DNA of 64,000 bases from Gammaproteobacteria bacterium HGW-Gammaproteobacteria-1 (GCA_002840095.1 PGZL01000009.1:80529-144528); one strand, 5' to 3'. Shown: positions 26,986-38,359, numbered from the stretch's first letter. The notes: generated by a model from the letters alone, not told the origin. Program-made: numbers and translations.

Positions 26986-27828
26986 ATGACCAACGTGATC
27001 GCCTGCATCGACGGCACCGCCGTCACCCCCGCCGTGTGCGACTACGCCGCCTGGGCCAGCCTGCGCCTGGAGGCGCCGCTGATCCTGCTGCACGTGCTGG
27101 ACAAGTCGGAATATCCCATCGAGAGCAACCTCACCGGCAACATCGGCCTCGGCAGCCGGGAGGCCTTGCTGGAGGAATTGGCGACGCTGGATCAGAAACG
27201 CGGCCGGCTGGCCCTGGAGCAGGGCCGCCTGATGCTGGAAGAGGCGCAGCACCGCGTCATCAACGACGGCGTCGCCGAACCGATCACGCGTCAGCGCCAC
27301 GGCAGCCTGATCGAAACCCTAGTGGAAATGGAACCGGATACCCGCCTGCTGGTACTGGGCAAGCACGACGAAAACCTCAACGAGCACATTGGCAGCCGGC
27401 TGGAAAACGTGGTGCGTATCATGCACCGCCCGATCCTGGTCACCACCGATGTCTATCATCCGCCACGCCGCTTCCTGGTGGCGTTCGACGGCAGTGAAAC
27501 CACCCGCAAGGGCGTGGAGATGATCGCCGCCAGCCCATTGTTCCTTGGCCTGCCCTGTCACCTGCTGATGATCGGCGCCGACAGCAAGGCGAACCAGGGA
27601 CAACTGGCGTGGGCGCGGGATTGCCTGGAGGCCGCCGGTTTCGAGGTTCACACCGCACTGCGCGCAGGCGATGTGGAGCGCACGTTATGCGACTACCGCG
27701 CCGAGCAGGATATCGATCTGCTGGTGATGGGCGCCTACGGCCATTCCGTCATCCGCCGCTTCCTGGTGGGCAGCACCACCACCAGCGTGATGCGCAACGC
27801 CACCGTGCCGGTACTGCTGCTGCGCTGA
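26986..27828 (+). CDS. Tandem universal stress protein
   Basis: A 280-residue protein with two Usp domains (about 1-148 and 150-280). The second ends with the ATP-loop pattern VMGAYGHSVIRRFLVGSTT and VPVLLLR; the first has a weaker LVLGKHDENLNEHIGSRLENV. AGGAG precedes the start. Directly behind a SulP gene, it may bind or regulate the transporter according to nucleotide level, which is inference. It ends one base from the stop of the convergent gene on the other strand. Confidence 0.93.
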   Translation: MTNVIACIDGTAVTPAVCDYAAWASLRLEAPLILLHVLDKSEYPIESNLTGNIGLGSREALLEELATLDQKRGRLALEQGRLMLEEAQHRVINDGVAEPITRQRHGSLIETLVEMEPDTRLLVLGKHDENLNEHIGSRLENVVRIMHRPILVTTDVYHPPRRFLVAFDGSETTRKGVEMIAASPLFLGLPCHLLMIGADSKANQGQLAWARDCLEAAGFEVHTALRAGDVERTLCDYRAEQDIDLLVMGAYGHSVIRRFLVGSTTTSVMRNATVPVLLLR

Positions 27829-27829
27829 A

Positions 27830-30800
27830 TTACGGGGCGGGCTCCGCCGCCGGGGCGTAGACGGCGTAGTCGTTCTTGTTCCTGCGCTTGACGGCGTACA
27901 TGGCCTGGTCGGCGCAGCTGACCAGCGTTTCCGGATTATCGGCGTGCAGCGGATAGAGGCTGATGCCGATGCTGGCGCCGATGTGGAATTCGTGGCCGTC
28001 GATGTGGAAGGGCATGCACAGGCTGGCGATGATCTTGCCGGCCACGGCCTCCGCGTTGATGGGGGTGCTGATGTTGCGCAGGATGACGGTGAACTCGTCG
28101 CCGCCCATGCGTGCCACGGTGTCGGACTCGCGCACGATTTCCTGCATGCGCTGCGCCACTTCCCGCAACACGCGGTCGCCCATGTCGTGACCGCAGGTGT
28201 CGTTCACTTCCTTGAAGCCGTCGAGGTCGAGGAACAGCAGTCCGACGGCGCCGCCGTTGCGGCGTGCGGCGGCGACGGCGCGCTCCAGCCGGTCGAAGAA
28301 CAGCGGACGGTTGGGCAGGTTGGTCAGCACGTCGAAATGGGCCAGGTGTTCCAGCCGTGCCTCCAGCTCCTTGCGCGCGCTGATGTCGTGCTTGATGGCG
28401 ACGTAGTGGACGATGTGGTCCTGGCTGTCGCGCACCGGCGCAATGGCCATGATCTCCGTATAGAGCGAGCCGTCCTTGCGCCGGTTGATGATTTCCCCGC
28501 GCCACACCTTGCCCGTCGTGATGCTGCCCCATAGCTGGCTGTAAAAGGCCGTTCCCTGCTGGCCGCTCTTGAGGATGCTGGGCCGCTGGCCGATGGCCTC
28601 CTCGCTGGTATAGCCGGTCATGGCGGTGAAGGCGGGATTGACGTATTCGATGGTGCCGTTCGGATCGGCGATGACCACGGCTTCCGCCGCCGCCTCGATG
28701 GCGACGCTGCGGGTGTGCAGGGCCTCGCGGATGCGGCGCTGTTCGGTGATGTCGCGGGTGATGCCGAGGATGCCGTTGGGCTTGCCGTCGGCACCGCACA
28801 TCAGGGTGACCATGACGTCGGTCCACACGGTGGAGCCGTTCTTGCACGGCTGTTCCAGTTCCCAGTGGTGCTGCAGCACCTCGCCGGTTTCCAGCACGTG
28901 GCGGATGCCTTCCCCGGCGATGCGCGCCGAGTCCGGTGTCAAGGCCTGCTCCATCGTCTGTTGCATCACCTCTTCCACGGTAAAGCCGCGCAGGCGTTCC
29001 ACCGACGGGCTGACGTAGGTGAATTTGCCGCCCAGATCCATGGTCCAGATGACATCGAAGGCGTTCTCCGCCAGCAGGCGGTAGTGCCGTTCGCTGTTGC
29101 GCAGGGCCTGTTCGATGCGCTTGCGTTCGCTGATGTCGTTGAAGGAGACGAAGGCAGCCGGCTTGCCGTCGAAGGTGGTCACCGCGGCGGACAGATAGAC
29201 CCAGAACTCGTCGCCGCTATCGTCCTTCAGCCGCGCCTCGAAATCGGTCACCTGGCCGTGGCTGCGCAGCAGGCCGTGCATGATCTCGCGCTGCTGCGGA
29301 TCGGCCCAGTAATCCGGCGCGCTACGGCCGATGGCGGCGCGCTTGCTGAGGTTGAAACTCTGCTCGGCACGGTGGTTGATGTAGAGCACGCTGTTGTCGG
29401 CCAGATTGGTGACCACCACCGGGAACGGCGCCGTTTCGGTCAGGGTGCGGTAGTTTTCCTCCGAACTGCGCAGCTGTTCCTGCAGGCGGTTGCGCTCGGT
29501 GACGTCGATGGCCAATGCCACTACGCCGCTGAGTCCACCGTCCACATCGCGCAGGGCGGCGTTCATCCATTCGCACAATATCCGCTCGCCGGATTTGGTC
29601 AGGTTCCAGTTGATGGAGCGGCTGTCGGGCGCCTGGTCCACGACTGCCTGCACCGCACGCCGGACCTCGGCACGCTCGCCGGGCGGCACCATGAAATCGA
29701 GGAAGTTGCGTCCCAGCACCTCCTCGGCGCGCCAGCCGAAGATCTGTTCCGCCTGCCGGTTCCAGGCCGTCACCTGTTGCCGTTCATCGGAGACGATGAT
29801 GGCCATGGGCGCATTCTGGTACACCACGCGGTAACGCTGCTCGCTGATGCGGAGGCGGCGGTTGAGCCGCATGATATAGAGGATGATGCCGCCGCCCAGC
29901 AGCGTGATCAGCCCACCGAGACCGATGGACCAGTAAAACAGCGTCAGGTCCACCTGCGGGTTGGGGTCGAACAGAAAACCCTCGAAGTCATAGTTCTGCG
30001 GCAGCATGCCCAGGTTGGCGTAGCTGCCGGCAATGTGGCGCCAGCGCCACGGGTTCATATAACCCAGCTCGATGAGCTCGGGCAGGATCAGGCGCTGCAG
30101 GGTGCGCGCCTCGTAGAGCAGGTGCTCGGTGCTGCGCTGGCTGTTGTACTCGCGCTGGATCAGTTCCGCGATTTCTTCCGGGTGGGCGAGGGCATAGGCC
30201 CAGCCGCGCAGGCTGGCGTCGCGGAAGGCGCTGACCAGGGCGGGCGAGCGTTCCGCCAGCCGGGTGCTGGTGAACAGGCTGTCGCCGTAGAAGTCGATGC
30301 CGGCAGAGCGCGGGGTGATTTCCAGAAAGTCGATCTTGCGTCGCAGCAGTTCGTAGGGTTCGTCGGTGGAGTAGGCGGCCACCGCGGCGACGCGCTCGTC
30401 GATCAGGTCGTCCAGCCGTTCGTTGCGCGGCTCCAGCCTGAAATCCGCGGGTTTCAGTCCCATGGCCTGGATGAAGGCGGACAGTTCGTGTTCGTGCGGC
30501 ACCACCTGGATGGTCTTGCCGATGAGGTCGTGTACCGTCTCCACGTCGGGCCGCCGTTTGGCCAGCAGGATCAGCGGCGAATGCTGGAACACCACCGCCA
30601 CCGCCACCACCGGCTTGCCCGCGGCGTGGGCCAGCAGCAGTTCGGAGGCGCCGATGCCGAAGTCCGCCTTGCCGGCGATGACATCGGCCACGGGATCCCG
30701 CTCCGGGTGTCCTTCCCTGAGGGTGACGTCCAGCCCGGCATCGCGGTAGTAGCCCTGGGCCAGCGCGGCGTAGTAGCCGGCGAACTGGAACTGGTGATAC

Positions 30801-30913
30801 CACTTGAGCTGCAGGGTCAGCGGACGCAGTGGCACGTCGGCGGCCTGCGCGCCGGCGCACAGCAGCAGGAGCGGGAGGAGCTTGAGCAGTAGGCGGTGTA
30901 GCGGGAATGTCAT
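27830..30913 (-). CDS. NMT1-type binding protein fused to multi-PAS GGDEF
   Basis: A 1027-residue membrane sensor. A signal peptide (1-24) precedes a periplasmic binding domain of the NMT1/THI5 type (about 28-260: LQLKWYHQFQFAGYYAALAQGYY). One membrane helix lies near 328-350. Four PAS domains begin near 360, 480, 604 and 731, and a GGDEF domain spans about 860-1020 with intact GGDEF at about 935 and an RESD I-site five residues before. It should make c-di-GMP in response to a periplasmic ligand. NMT1-like domains bind pyrimidines, sulfonates, nitrate or similar molecules, so the ligand is open. No EAL domain is present. Confidence 0.93.
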   Translation of the reverse strand: MTFPLHRLLLKLLPLLLLCAGAQAADVPLRPLTLQLKWYHQFQFAGYYAALAQGYYRDAGLDVTLREGHPERDPVADVIAGKADFGIGASELLLAHAAGKPVVAVAVVFQHSPLILLAKRRPDVETVHDLIGKTIQVVPHEHELSAFIQAMGLKPADFRLEPRNERLDDLIDERVAAVAAYSTDEPYELLRRKIDFLEITPRSAGIDFYGDSLFTSTRLAERSPALVSAFRDASLRGWAYALAHPEEIAELIQREYNSQRSTEHLLYEARTLQRLILPELIELGYMNPWRWRHIAGSYANLGMLPQNYDFEGFLFDPNPQVDLTLFYWSIGLGGLITLLGGGIILYIMRLNRRLRISEQRYRVVYQNAPMAIIVSDERQQVTAWNRQAEQIFGWRAEEVLGRNFLDFMVPPGERAEVRRAVQAVVDQAPDSRSINWNLTKSGERILCEWMNAALRDVDGGLSGVVALAIDVTERNRLQEQLRSSEENYRTLTETAPFPVVVTNLADNSVLYINHRAEQSFNLSKRAAIGRSAPDYWADPQQREIMHGLLRSHGQVTDFEARLKDDSGDEFWVYLSAAVTTFDGKPAAFVSFNDISERKRIEQALRNSERHYRLLAENAFDVIWTMDLGGKFTYVSPSVERLRGFTVEEVMQQTMEQALTPDSARIAGEGIRHVLETGEVLQHHWELEQPCKNGSTVWTDVMVTLMCGADGKPNGILGITRDITEQRRIREALHTRSVAIEAAAEAVVIADPNGTIEYVNPAFTAMTGYTSEEAIGQRPSILKSGQQGTAFYSQLWGSITTGKVWRGEIINRRKDGSLYTEIMAIAPVRDSQDHIVHYVAIKHDISARKELEARLEHLAHFDVLTNLPNRPLFFDRLERAVAAARRNGGAVGLLFLDLDGFKEVNDTCGHDMGDRVLREVAQRMQEIVRESDTVARMGGDEFTVILRNISTPINAEAVAGKIIASLCMPFHIDGHEFHIGASIGISLYPLHADNPETLVSCADQAMYAVKRRNKNDYAVYAPAAEPAP

Positions 30914-31042
30914 AAAGCCTGTGCCGTCCAGTCCGCGGGCCTGCCCGCGGCAACCGTATTACTGTACCCGTTCAGGCCGGAATTGTCCGCAGGGCAGGGG
31001 TGCCTGCGGCGGATAAGTGACTGTAATTGATTGTTATTGGAA

Positions 31043-31129
31043 TGGTGCCGAGGGTCGGAATCGAACCGACATGGGGTTGCCCCCGGCAGATTTTGAGTCT
31101 GCTGCGTCTACCAGTTTCGCCACCCCGGC
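31043..31129 (-). tRNA. tRNA-Leu (CAA)
   Basis: An 87-base cloverleaf on the minus strand including an encoded CCA. The acceptor stem GCCGGGG pairs with CCCTCGGC, allowing one G-U; the anticodon stem GCAGA/TCTGC encloses the loop CTCAAAA (anticodon CAA, reads UUG). The T arm contains GGTTCGATTCC, and a long variable arm fits a class II tRNA. Confidence 0.97.
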
Positions 31130-31141
31130 AGGGGAGGGCGC

Positions 31142-31170
31142 ATTATAGGGAAACGTATGCGCGGCGGCAA
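31142..31170 (-). promoter_or_regulatory. Promoter of the tRNA-Leu gene
   Basis: On the minus strand, TTGCCG (31165-31170) and TATAAT (31142-31147) are separated by 17 bases. A GC-rich segment (GCGCCC) follows the -10, the usual form of stringently controlled stable-RNA promoters. The +1 would fall a few bases before the tRNA. Confidence 0.7.
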
Positions 31171-31203
31171 AGGCCGCGTGTTATTTGTTAACATGCGCGC
31201 CCC

Positions 31204-33410
<2,207 letters not shown>

Positions 33411-33467
33411 TCCGGGCCTTTCGCGGGCCTCCCGCGTCCACCCACACAGAAACTGGAAGGAAAACTC

Positions 33468-33806
33468 ATGAGCTTCTTCATCTCCGATGCCTGGGCCGAA
33501 GCCGCCCCCGCCGCCGCACAGCAGCCGGACCTGTTCAGCGCCCTGATGCCTTTCGCGATCCTGTTCGTCGTGTTTTATTTCCTGCTCATCCGGCCGCAGC
33601 AGAAGCGTGCCAAGGAGCATCGCAAGCTGATCGAAAACCTGGCCAAGGGTGATGAAGTGGTCACCGGCGGCGGCCTGGTCGGCAAGGTGGTGGATCTGGG
33701 CGACAACTTCATCGAGGTCGAAGTGGCCGACAACGTGCGCGTCAAGGTGCAGCGCCAGATGCTGGCCAGCGTCCTGCCCAAGGGCACCATCAAGGGCGGT
33801 CTGTAA
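33468..33806 (+). CDS. yajC: Sec translocon accessory subunit YajC
   Basis: A 112-residue single-span inner-membrane protein. A short exterior N-terminus is followed by one hydrophobic helix (MPFAILFVVFYFLLIRPQ, about 27-44), ending in the diagnostic RPQQKR. A cytoplasmic domain with KGDEVVTGGGLVGKV follows. It associates with SecDF in protein export. GGAAGG lies upstream of the ATG. Order and spacing match the usual tgt-yajC-secD-secF operon. Confidence 0.97.
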   Translation: MSFFISDAWAEAAPAAAQQPDLFSALMPFAILFVVFYFLLIRPQQKRAKEHRKLIENLAKGDEVVTGGGLVGKVVDLGDNFIEVEVADNVRVKVQRQMLASVLPKGTIKGGL

Positions 33807-33872
33807 CACCCACCAAAACAAATCAGTACCCCGGTCCGCCGCCTTGCGCGGCGGGCCTTTGGAGCTGCACAC

Positions 33873-35732
33873 ATGAACAAGTATCCCCTGTGGAAATATC
33901 TGCTCATCGCTGTCGTACTGCTGGTGGGCGTGTTCTATGCACTGCCCAACCTGTACGGCGATGACCCGGCGGTACAGGTCCTGGCGACGCGCGCCGGCAA
34001 GGTGGACGGCGCCACCCTGGGCCGGCTGGAGCAGGCGCTGAAGGCGCAGGGGATAGAACTGAAGCGGGCCGAGCTGGCGGGCGACACCCTGTTGCTGCGC
34101 TTTACCGGCACCGAACCGCAGCTCAAGGCCTATGAACTGGTGCGCGAGACCCTGGGCGGCAATTACGCCGTGGCGCTCAATCTGGCCCCGGCCACGCCGG
34201 GCTGGCTGCGCGCCATCGACGCCCTGCCCATGTACCTGGGCCTGGACCTGCGCGGCGGCGTGCACTTCCTGATGCAGGTGGACATGGATGCGGCGGCGGC
34301 CCAGGCGCTGGAGCGTTACGTCAGCGACTGGCGCACCCTGCTGCGCGAGAACAAGCTGCGCTACCTTACCGTCGCCACCAATGCGGGGCAGGTGGAAGCC
34401 CGTTTCCGTAGTGCCGAGGAGCGCGACCAGGCGCAGGAACTGCTGCACAAGGAATACCGCGACCTGCTGCTGGACGCCACCGAGCGCGAAGGCACCTTCC
34501 TGGTGCAGGCCGGCCTGAGCGAGCAGGAGCTGCGCGAGATCAAGAAGTTCGCCCTGCAGCAGAACATCACCACCCTGCGCAATCGCGTCAACGAACTGGG
34601 CGTGGCCGAGCCGGTGATCCAGCAGCAGGGCGACGAGCGCATCGTGGTGCAGCTGCCCGGCGTGCAGGACACCGCCCGCGCCAAGGACATCCTCGGCGCC
34701 ACCGCCACCCTGGAATACCACCTGGTGGACGAGGAGCGCAGCGTGGAGGAAGCCGTGGCCGGCCGGGTGCCGCCCATGAGCCGTCTCTACCGCGACCGCC
34801 AGGGCCAGCCGATCCTGCTGCTGCGCCAGGTGATCATCACCGGCGACCAGATCATCAACGCCGCCTCCGGCATCGACTCGCAGAGCGGCGGCCCGATGGT
34901 CAGCGTGACCCTGGACGGCCAGGGCGCGCGCCGCATGGACAACACCACCCGCGACAACGTCGGCAAGCGCATGGCGGTGGTGTTCGTGGAGAGCAAGACC
35001 GAAACCAAGCTGGTCAACGGCGAGCCGCAGCGCAGCACCTCGCGCAGCGAGGAGGTGATCAGCGTCGCCGTGATCCGCGATCGTTTCAGCAAGCGTTTCC
35101 AGACCACCGGCCTGGACAGCCCGGAAGAGGCCCGCAACCTGGCCCTGCTGCTGCGCGCCGGCGCCCTGGCGGCGCCGATGGAAATCATCGAGGAACGCAC
35201 CATCGGTCCCAGCCTCGGCCAGGACAACATCAATCAGGGTGTGGCCTCGGTGCTCATCGGCTTCGCCCTGGTGGTGGGCTTCATGGTGTTCTGGTACCGC
35301 GCCTTCGGCCTGGTTGCCAATGTCGCCCTGCTGCTGAATCTGGTGCTGATCGTGGCGGTGCTGTCCTTGCTGCAGGCGACACTGACCCTGCCCGGCATCG
35401 CCGGTATCGTACTCACCCTGGGCATGGCGGTGGACGCCAACGTGCTGATCTTCGAACGCATCCGCGAGGAGCTGGGCAACGGCAATTCGCCGCAGGCCAG
35501 CATCAACGCCGGCTACGAACGGGCCTTTGCCACCATCGCCGACGCCAACATCACCACCCTGATCGCGGCAGTGGTGCTGTTCGGCTTCGGCACCGGCCCC
35601 ATCAAGGGTTTCGCCGTGACGCTGTCCATCGGCATCCTGACCTCGATGTTCACCGCGGTGATGGTGAGCCGCGCGGTGGTGAACCTGACCTACGGCCGCC
35701 AGCGCCGTCTTACCAAGCTGCCCCTGGCATGA
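33873..35732 (+). CDS. secD: Protein translocase subunit SecD
   Basis: A 619-residue SecD. A first membrane helix (about 8-26) is followed by a large periplasmic P1 region containing LGLDLRGGVHFLMQVD. Five further helices lie in the C-terminal 180 residues, with the RND-type segment GMAVDANVLIFERIREE. SecD and SecF use the proton-motive force to pull exported proteins out of SecYEG. The stop at 35730-35732 overlaps the first base of the palindrome between secD and secF. Confidence 0.97.
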   Translation: MNKYPLWKYLLIAVVLLVGVFYALPNLYGDDPAVQVLATRAGKVDGATLGRLEQALKAQGIELKRAELAGDTLLLRFTGTEPQLKAYELVRETLGGNYAVALNLAPATPGWLRAIDALPMYLGLDLRGGVHFLMQVDMDAAAAQALERYVSDWRTLLRENKLRYLTVATNAGQVEARFRSAEERDQAQELLHKEYRDLLLDATEREGTFLVQAGLSEQELREIKKFALQQNITTLRNRVNELGVAEPVIQQQGDERIVVQLPGVQDTARAKDILGATATLEYHLVDEERSVEEAVAGRVPPMSRLYRDRQGQPILLLRQVIITGDQIINAASGIDSQSGGPMVSVTLDGQGARRMDNTTRDNVGKRMAVVFVESKTETKLVNGEPQRSTSRSEEVISVAVIRDRFSKRFQTTGLDSPEEARNLALLLRAGALAAPMEIIEERTIGPSLGQDNINQGVASVLIGFALVVGFMVFWYRAFGLVANVALLLNLVLIVAVLSLLQATLTLPGIAGIVLTLGMAVDANVLIFERIREELGNGNSPQASINAGYERAFATIADANITTLIAAVVLFGFGTGPIKGFAVTLSIGILTSMFTAVMVSRAVVNLTYGRQRRLTKLPLA

Positions 35733-35912
35733 GAGCTCGGGCCAACATCCCTTGCCTACTGCGGCTGTCCCTGAAAACGCCTGGCGGCGTTGCGGGGACC
35801 CCGAAATTCGCTTACGTAGGTCTGGCTACGCGCGCCAATTTCTGCACCCCGCGCCTTGCCAGACGTATTCAGGGCCTCCCTCGCTACGGCAAGGGATGTT
35901 GGCCCAAGCTCT
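35732..35912. repeat. Long palindromic element between secD and secF, family J
   Basis: A 181-base element whose ends are 25-base inverted complements with one mismatch; the arms include GCCAACATCCCTTGCC and GGCAAGGGATGTTGGC. Further inner pairing exists (CTGAAAACGCCTGGC with GCCAGACGTATTCAG). It contains no gene and occupies the whole spacer up to the secF Shine-Dalgarno. Confidence 0.9.
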
Positions 35913-35923
35913 GAGGATTCATC

Positions 35924-36868
35924 ATGCAGATTTTCGCTAACACCAATTTCGATTTTCTCGGCAAGCGCAAGCTGGCGATGGTGGTGTCCATCGTGTTGTT
36001 CGTGCTGTCCATCGGCGCCCTGGCCACCCGCGGCCTCAATCTCGGCATCGACTTCACCGGCGGCACCCTGATCGAACTGGGCTACGGCAAGCCGGCGGAG
36101 CTGACCGAGGTGCGGGCGGCCCTGGTGAACAAGGGCTACGGCGACGCGGTAGTGCAGAACATCGGCAGCGCGCGCGAGGTGATGGTGCGCGTGCCGCCGC
36201 GCGAGGGCATGACCTCGGCCACCCTGAGCAATGAAGTGCATATGGCGCTGCAGCAGGCGGCAGGCGAGCCGCTGGAATTGCGCCGGGTGGAGTTCGTCGG
36301 TCCGCAGGTGGGACAGGAACTGCTGGAGAACGGCGGCCTCGCCATCCTCTACGCCCTCATCGGCATCCTGATCTACGTCGCGCTGCGTTTCGAATACCGT
36401 CTCGGCGTGGGCGCCATCGTCGCCCTGATTCATGACCCGATCCTGATCTTCGGCCTGTTCGCCCTGTTCCAGTGGGGCTTCGACCTGACGGTGCTGGCGG
36501 CGATCCTGGCGGTCATCGGCTATTCGCTCAACGACACCATCGTGGTCTACGACCGCATCCGCGAGAACTTCCGCAAGATGCGCAAGGCGACGCCGGTGGA
36601 GGTGGTCAACGCCTCCATCAACCAGACCCTGTCCCGCACCGTGCTGACCTCCGGTACCACCTTGCTGGTGGTGCTGGCGCTGGTGATCTTCGGCGGCGAG
36701 ATGATCCGCGGCTTTGCCGTCGCCTTCCTCATCGGCATCGTGGTCGGCACCTATTCCTCGGTCTACGTGGCCAGCGCCGCGGCGCTGGCACTGGGCATCA
36801 GCAAGCAGAACCTGATGCCGGTGAAGAAGGAAGGCGAGGGCGAGGAAAACCTGGAGGAGTTGCCCTAG
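35924..36868 (+). CDS. secF: Protein translocase subunit SecF
   Basis: A 314-residue SecF. One N-terminal membrane helix (about 17-36) is followed by GIDFTGGTLIELGY at the start of the periplasmic region, and five C-terminal helices with GYSLNDTIVVYDRIREN. It partners SecD. GAGGA lies just before the ATG at the edge of the palindrome, so the ribosome site is supplied or shaped by the junction. A terminator follows about 50 bases after the stop, closing the operon. Confidence 0.97.
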   Translation: MQIFANTNFDFLGKRKLAMVVSIVLFVLSIGALATRGLNLGIDFTGGTLIELGYGKPAELTEVRAALVNKGYGDAVVQNIGSAREVMVRVPPREGMTSATLSNEVHMALQQAAGEPLELRRVEFVGPQVGQELLENGGLAILYALIGILIYVALRFEYRLGVGAIVALIHDPILIFGLFALFQWGFDLTVLAAILAVIGYSLNDTIVVYDRIRENFRKMRKATPVEVVNASINQTLSRTVLTSGTTLLVVLALVIFGGEMIRGFAVAFLIGIVVGTYSSVYVASAAALALGISKQNLMPVKKEGEGEENLEELP

Positions 36869-36916
36869 CTGCACGGAACATTTCACCGGCAGCCGGGCTG
36901 ACCGCCGGAGCAGAAG

Positions 36917-36953
36917 ACAGGGCCGGGCCGCAAGGTGCCGGCCCTGTGCTTTT
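36917..36953 (+). terminator. Terminator of the secDF operon
   Basis: A ten-base stem ACAGGGCCGG / CCGGCCCTGT with an 11-base loop, followed by GCTTTT. The rest of the 617-base stretch to suhB holds two palindromes and one small ORF. Confidence 0.85.
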
Positions 36954-36991
36954 GGGGGCCGCGTGCAATGAGTGTGGACACGGCCTTTGTA

Positions 36992-37107
36992 CTCTCGCCA
37001 GGACGCCAAGAAAGACAAGGAAGGAGCAAACCCAGGGCCCGCTCAGTCCGATGGCTGAGCCCAGCGACGGAGTTGGTGAGTAGTCTTTTTTTGGCGTACT
37101 GGGCGAG
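36992..37107. repeat. Intergenic palindrome, family D, second copy
   Basis: The left end CTCTCGCCAGGACGCCAAG is inverted in the right end TTGGCGTACTGGGCGAG. The centre differs from the copy at 10446-10563. Confidence 0.85.
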
Positions 37108-37156
37108 ACTAAAGCGATTTTGCGGATTACGTCTGAGGCCCGGCCGGGGGGAATAG

Positions 37157-37336
37157 TCAGGCCGCGTGGCTGTCCTGCTGGTCGTGCGGCGCCTCGATGG
37201 CGATGATCTCGAACACCCCGGGGGTGCTCTGCCAGGCGAAGCCGCTGGCCAGATCATCCAGGCCGTCGAGGACCTCACGCATGGTGAGTTCGAGCGGGGT
37301 TACCGTATTGATGCGGAGTGCCTGCACTGATTCCAT
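37157..37336 (-). CDS. Small ORF, unknown function, possibly a frameshifted remnant
   Basis: A 59-residue reading frame below common length cut-offs. Its sequence looks protein-like (LRINTVTPLELTMREVLDGL, then a VFEIIAIEA segment) and shows strong third-position GC, unlike the repeats on either side. Just upstream, another frame reads KLEDFFFSRRDG and runs into this one near 37340, so a one-base shift may have split a gene of about 75 residues. I do not recognise a family. No good Shine-Dalgarno is seen for the ATG, which also favours a remnant. Confidence 0.4.
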   Translation of the reverse strand: MESVQALRINTVTPLELTMREVLDGLDDLASGFAWQSTPGVFEIIAIEAPHDQQDSHAA

Positions 37337-37403
37337 CCCGTCGGCTGAAGAAGAAGTCCTCCAGTTTGTCGGTCACGGGCGCGGGAACTTGAGTGCCGCA
37401 CGA

Positions 37404-37477
37404 CTGTAGGAGCCGAGTCCCCTCGGCGAATGTGTCGGGTTCAGACGTCGCTTCGCCCACGGAGTGGGCTCCTACAG
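37404..37477. repeat. Palindrome, family H
   Basis: CTGTAGGAGCCGAGTCC at the left is answered by GGAGTGGGCTCCTACAG at the right. A relative is at 56852-56928. It ends nine bases before the suhB stop. Confidence 0.85.
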
Positions 37478-37485
37478 TACCGCGC

Positions 37486-38289
37486 CTAGCGCCGCAGCGA
37501 CTCCGGCAGGGCCGGCTGGATGGTCTTGAGGATGGCGCCGTGCAGCTTCAGGTTGCCGCCGACGATGTTGCCGCTCTGCAGGAAGTTCTGGCCACCGCCG
37601 AAATCGCTCACCACGCCGCCGGCCTCCTGGATCAGCAAGGCGCCGGCCGCCATGTCCCACGGCGACAGGCCGAACTCCCAGAAGCCGTCGAGGCGGCCGG
37701 CGGCGACGTAGGCCAGGTCCAGCGCGGCGGAACCGGCGCGGCGGATGTCGGCCACCTTGGGCGCCATGGCGCGGAAGGTGTTGAGGTAGGGATCGAGCAG
37801 GTCCGGCTGGCGGAAGGGAAAGCCGGTGCCGATGAGGGTGCCTTCCAGATCGTTGCGGCGCGAAACGCGCAGGCGGCGGTTGTTGAGCTGGGCGCCGCCG
37901 CCACGGCTGGCGGTGTACAGGTCCTGGCTCACCGGGTCATAGATCACGGCTTGGTCCAGCTGCCCCTTCACCATCAGTGCGATGGACACGGCGTACTGCG
38001 GGAAGCCGTGGAGGAAGTTGGTGGTGCCGTCCAGCGGGTCGATGATCCACTCGTAGGTGTCGGAGCTGGCCCGGTGCGCGCCGCTTTCCTCCGCCATGAT
38101 GGCGTGGTGCGGGTAGGCCTTCTGGATGATTTGGATGATTTCCTGCTCGGCGCGGCGATCCACCTCGCTGACGAAATCGTTGTGCGACTTGCTGGTGACG
38201 GTGAGGCCATCCACATGTTCGGCGGAACGGGCGATAATGTCGCCGGCCCGGCGCGCTGCGCGGACCGCGATATTGAGCATGGGGTGCAT
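37486..38289 (-). CDS. suhB: Inositol-1-monophosphatase family protein SuhB
   Basis: A 267-residue enzyme of the lithium-sensitive phosphatase family. Metal-binding motifs are the AEESG segment, IIDPLDGTTNFLHGFP and SPWDMAAGALLIQEAGG. SuhB hydrolyses inositol phosphates and in enterobacteria also joins the rRNA antitermination complex. It is divergent from trmJ with 70 bases between, a very common arrangement in gammaproteobacteria. The second possible start (M4) cannot be excluded. Confidence 0.96.
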   Translation of the reverse strand: MHPMLNIAVRAARRAGDIIARSAEHVDGLTVTSKSHNDFVSEVDRRAEQEIIQIIQKAYPHHAIMAEESGAHRASSDTYEWIIDPLDGTTNFLHGFPQYAVSIALMVKGQLDQAVIYDPVSQDLYTASRGGGAQLNNRRLRVSRRNDLEGTLIGTGFPFRQPDLLDPYLNTFRAMAPKVADIRRAGSAALDLAYVAAGRLDGFWEFGLSPWDMAAGALLIQEAGGVVSDFGGGQNFLQSGNIVGGNLKLHGAILKTIQPALPESLRR

Positions 38290-38359
38290 GGAGGCACTCT
38301 CCGATTGTTAAAGAGTAAAGAACAGGGAAGGGCGCTAGTTTAATGGGAACAGGGGAAAA

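Noticed and set aside
35739..35940. Small ORFs within the secD-secF spacer
   Set aside because: They are translations of the palindrome arms, with no ribosome site and no homology.
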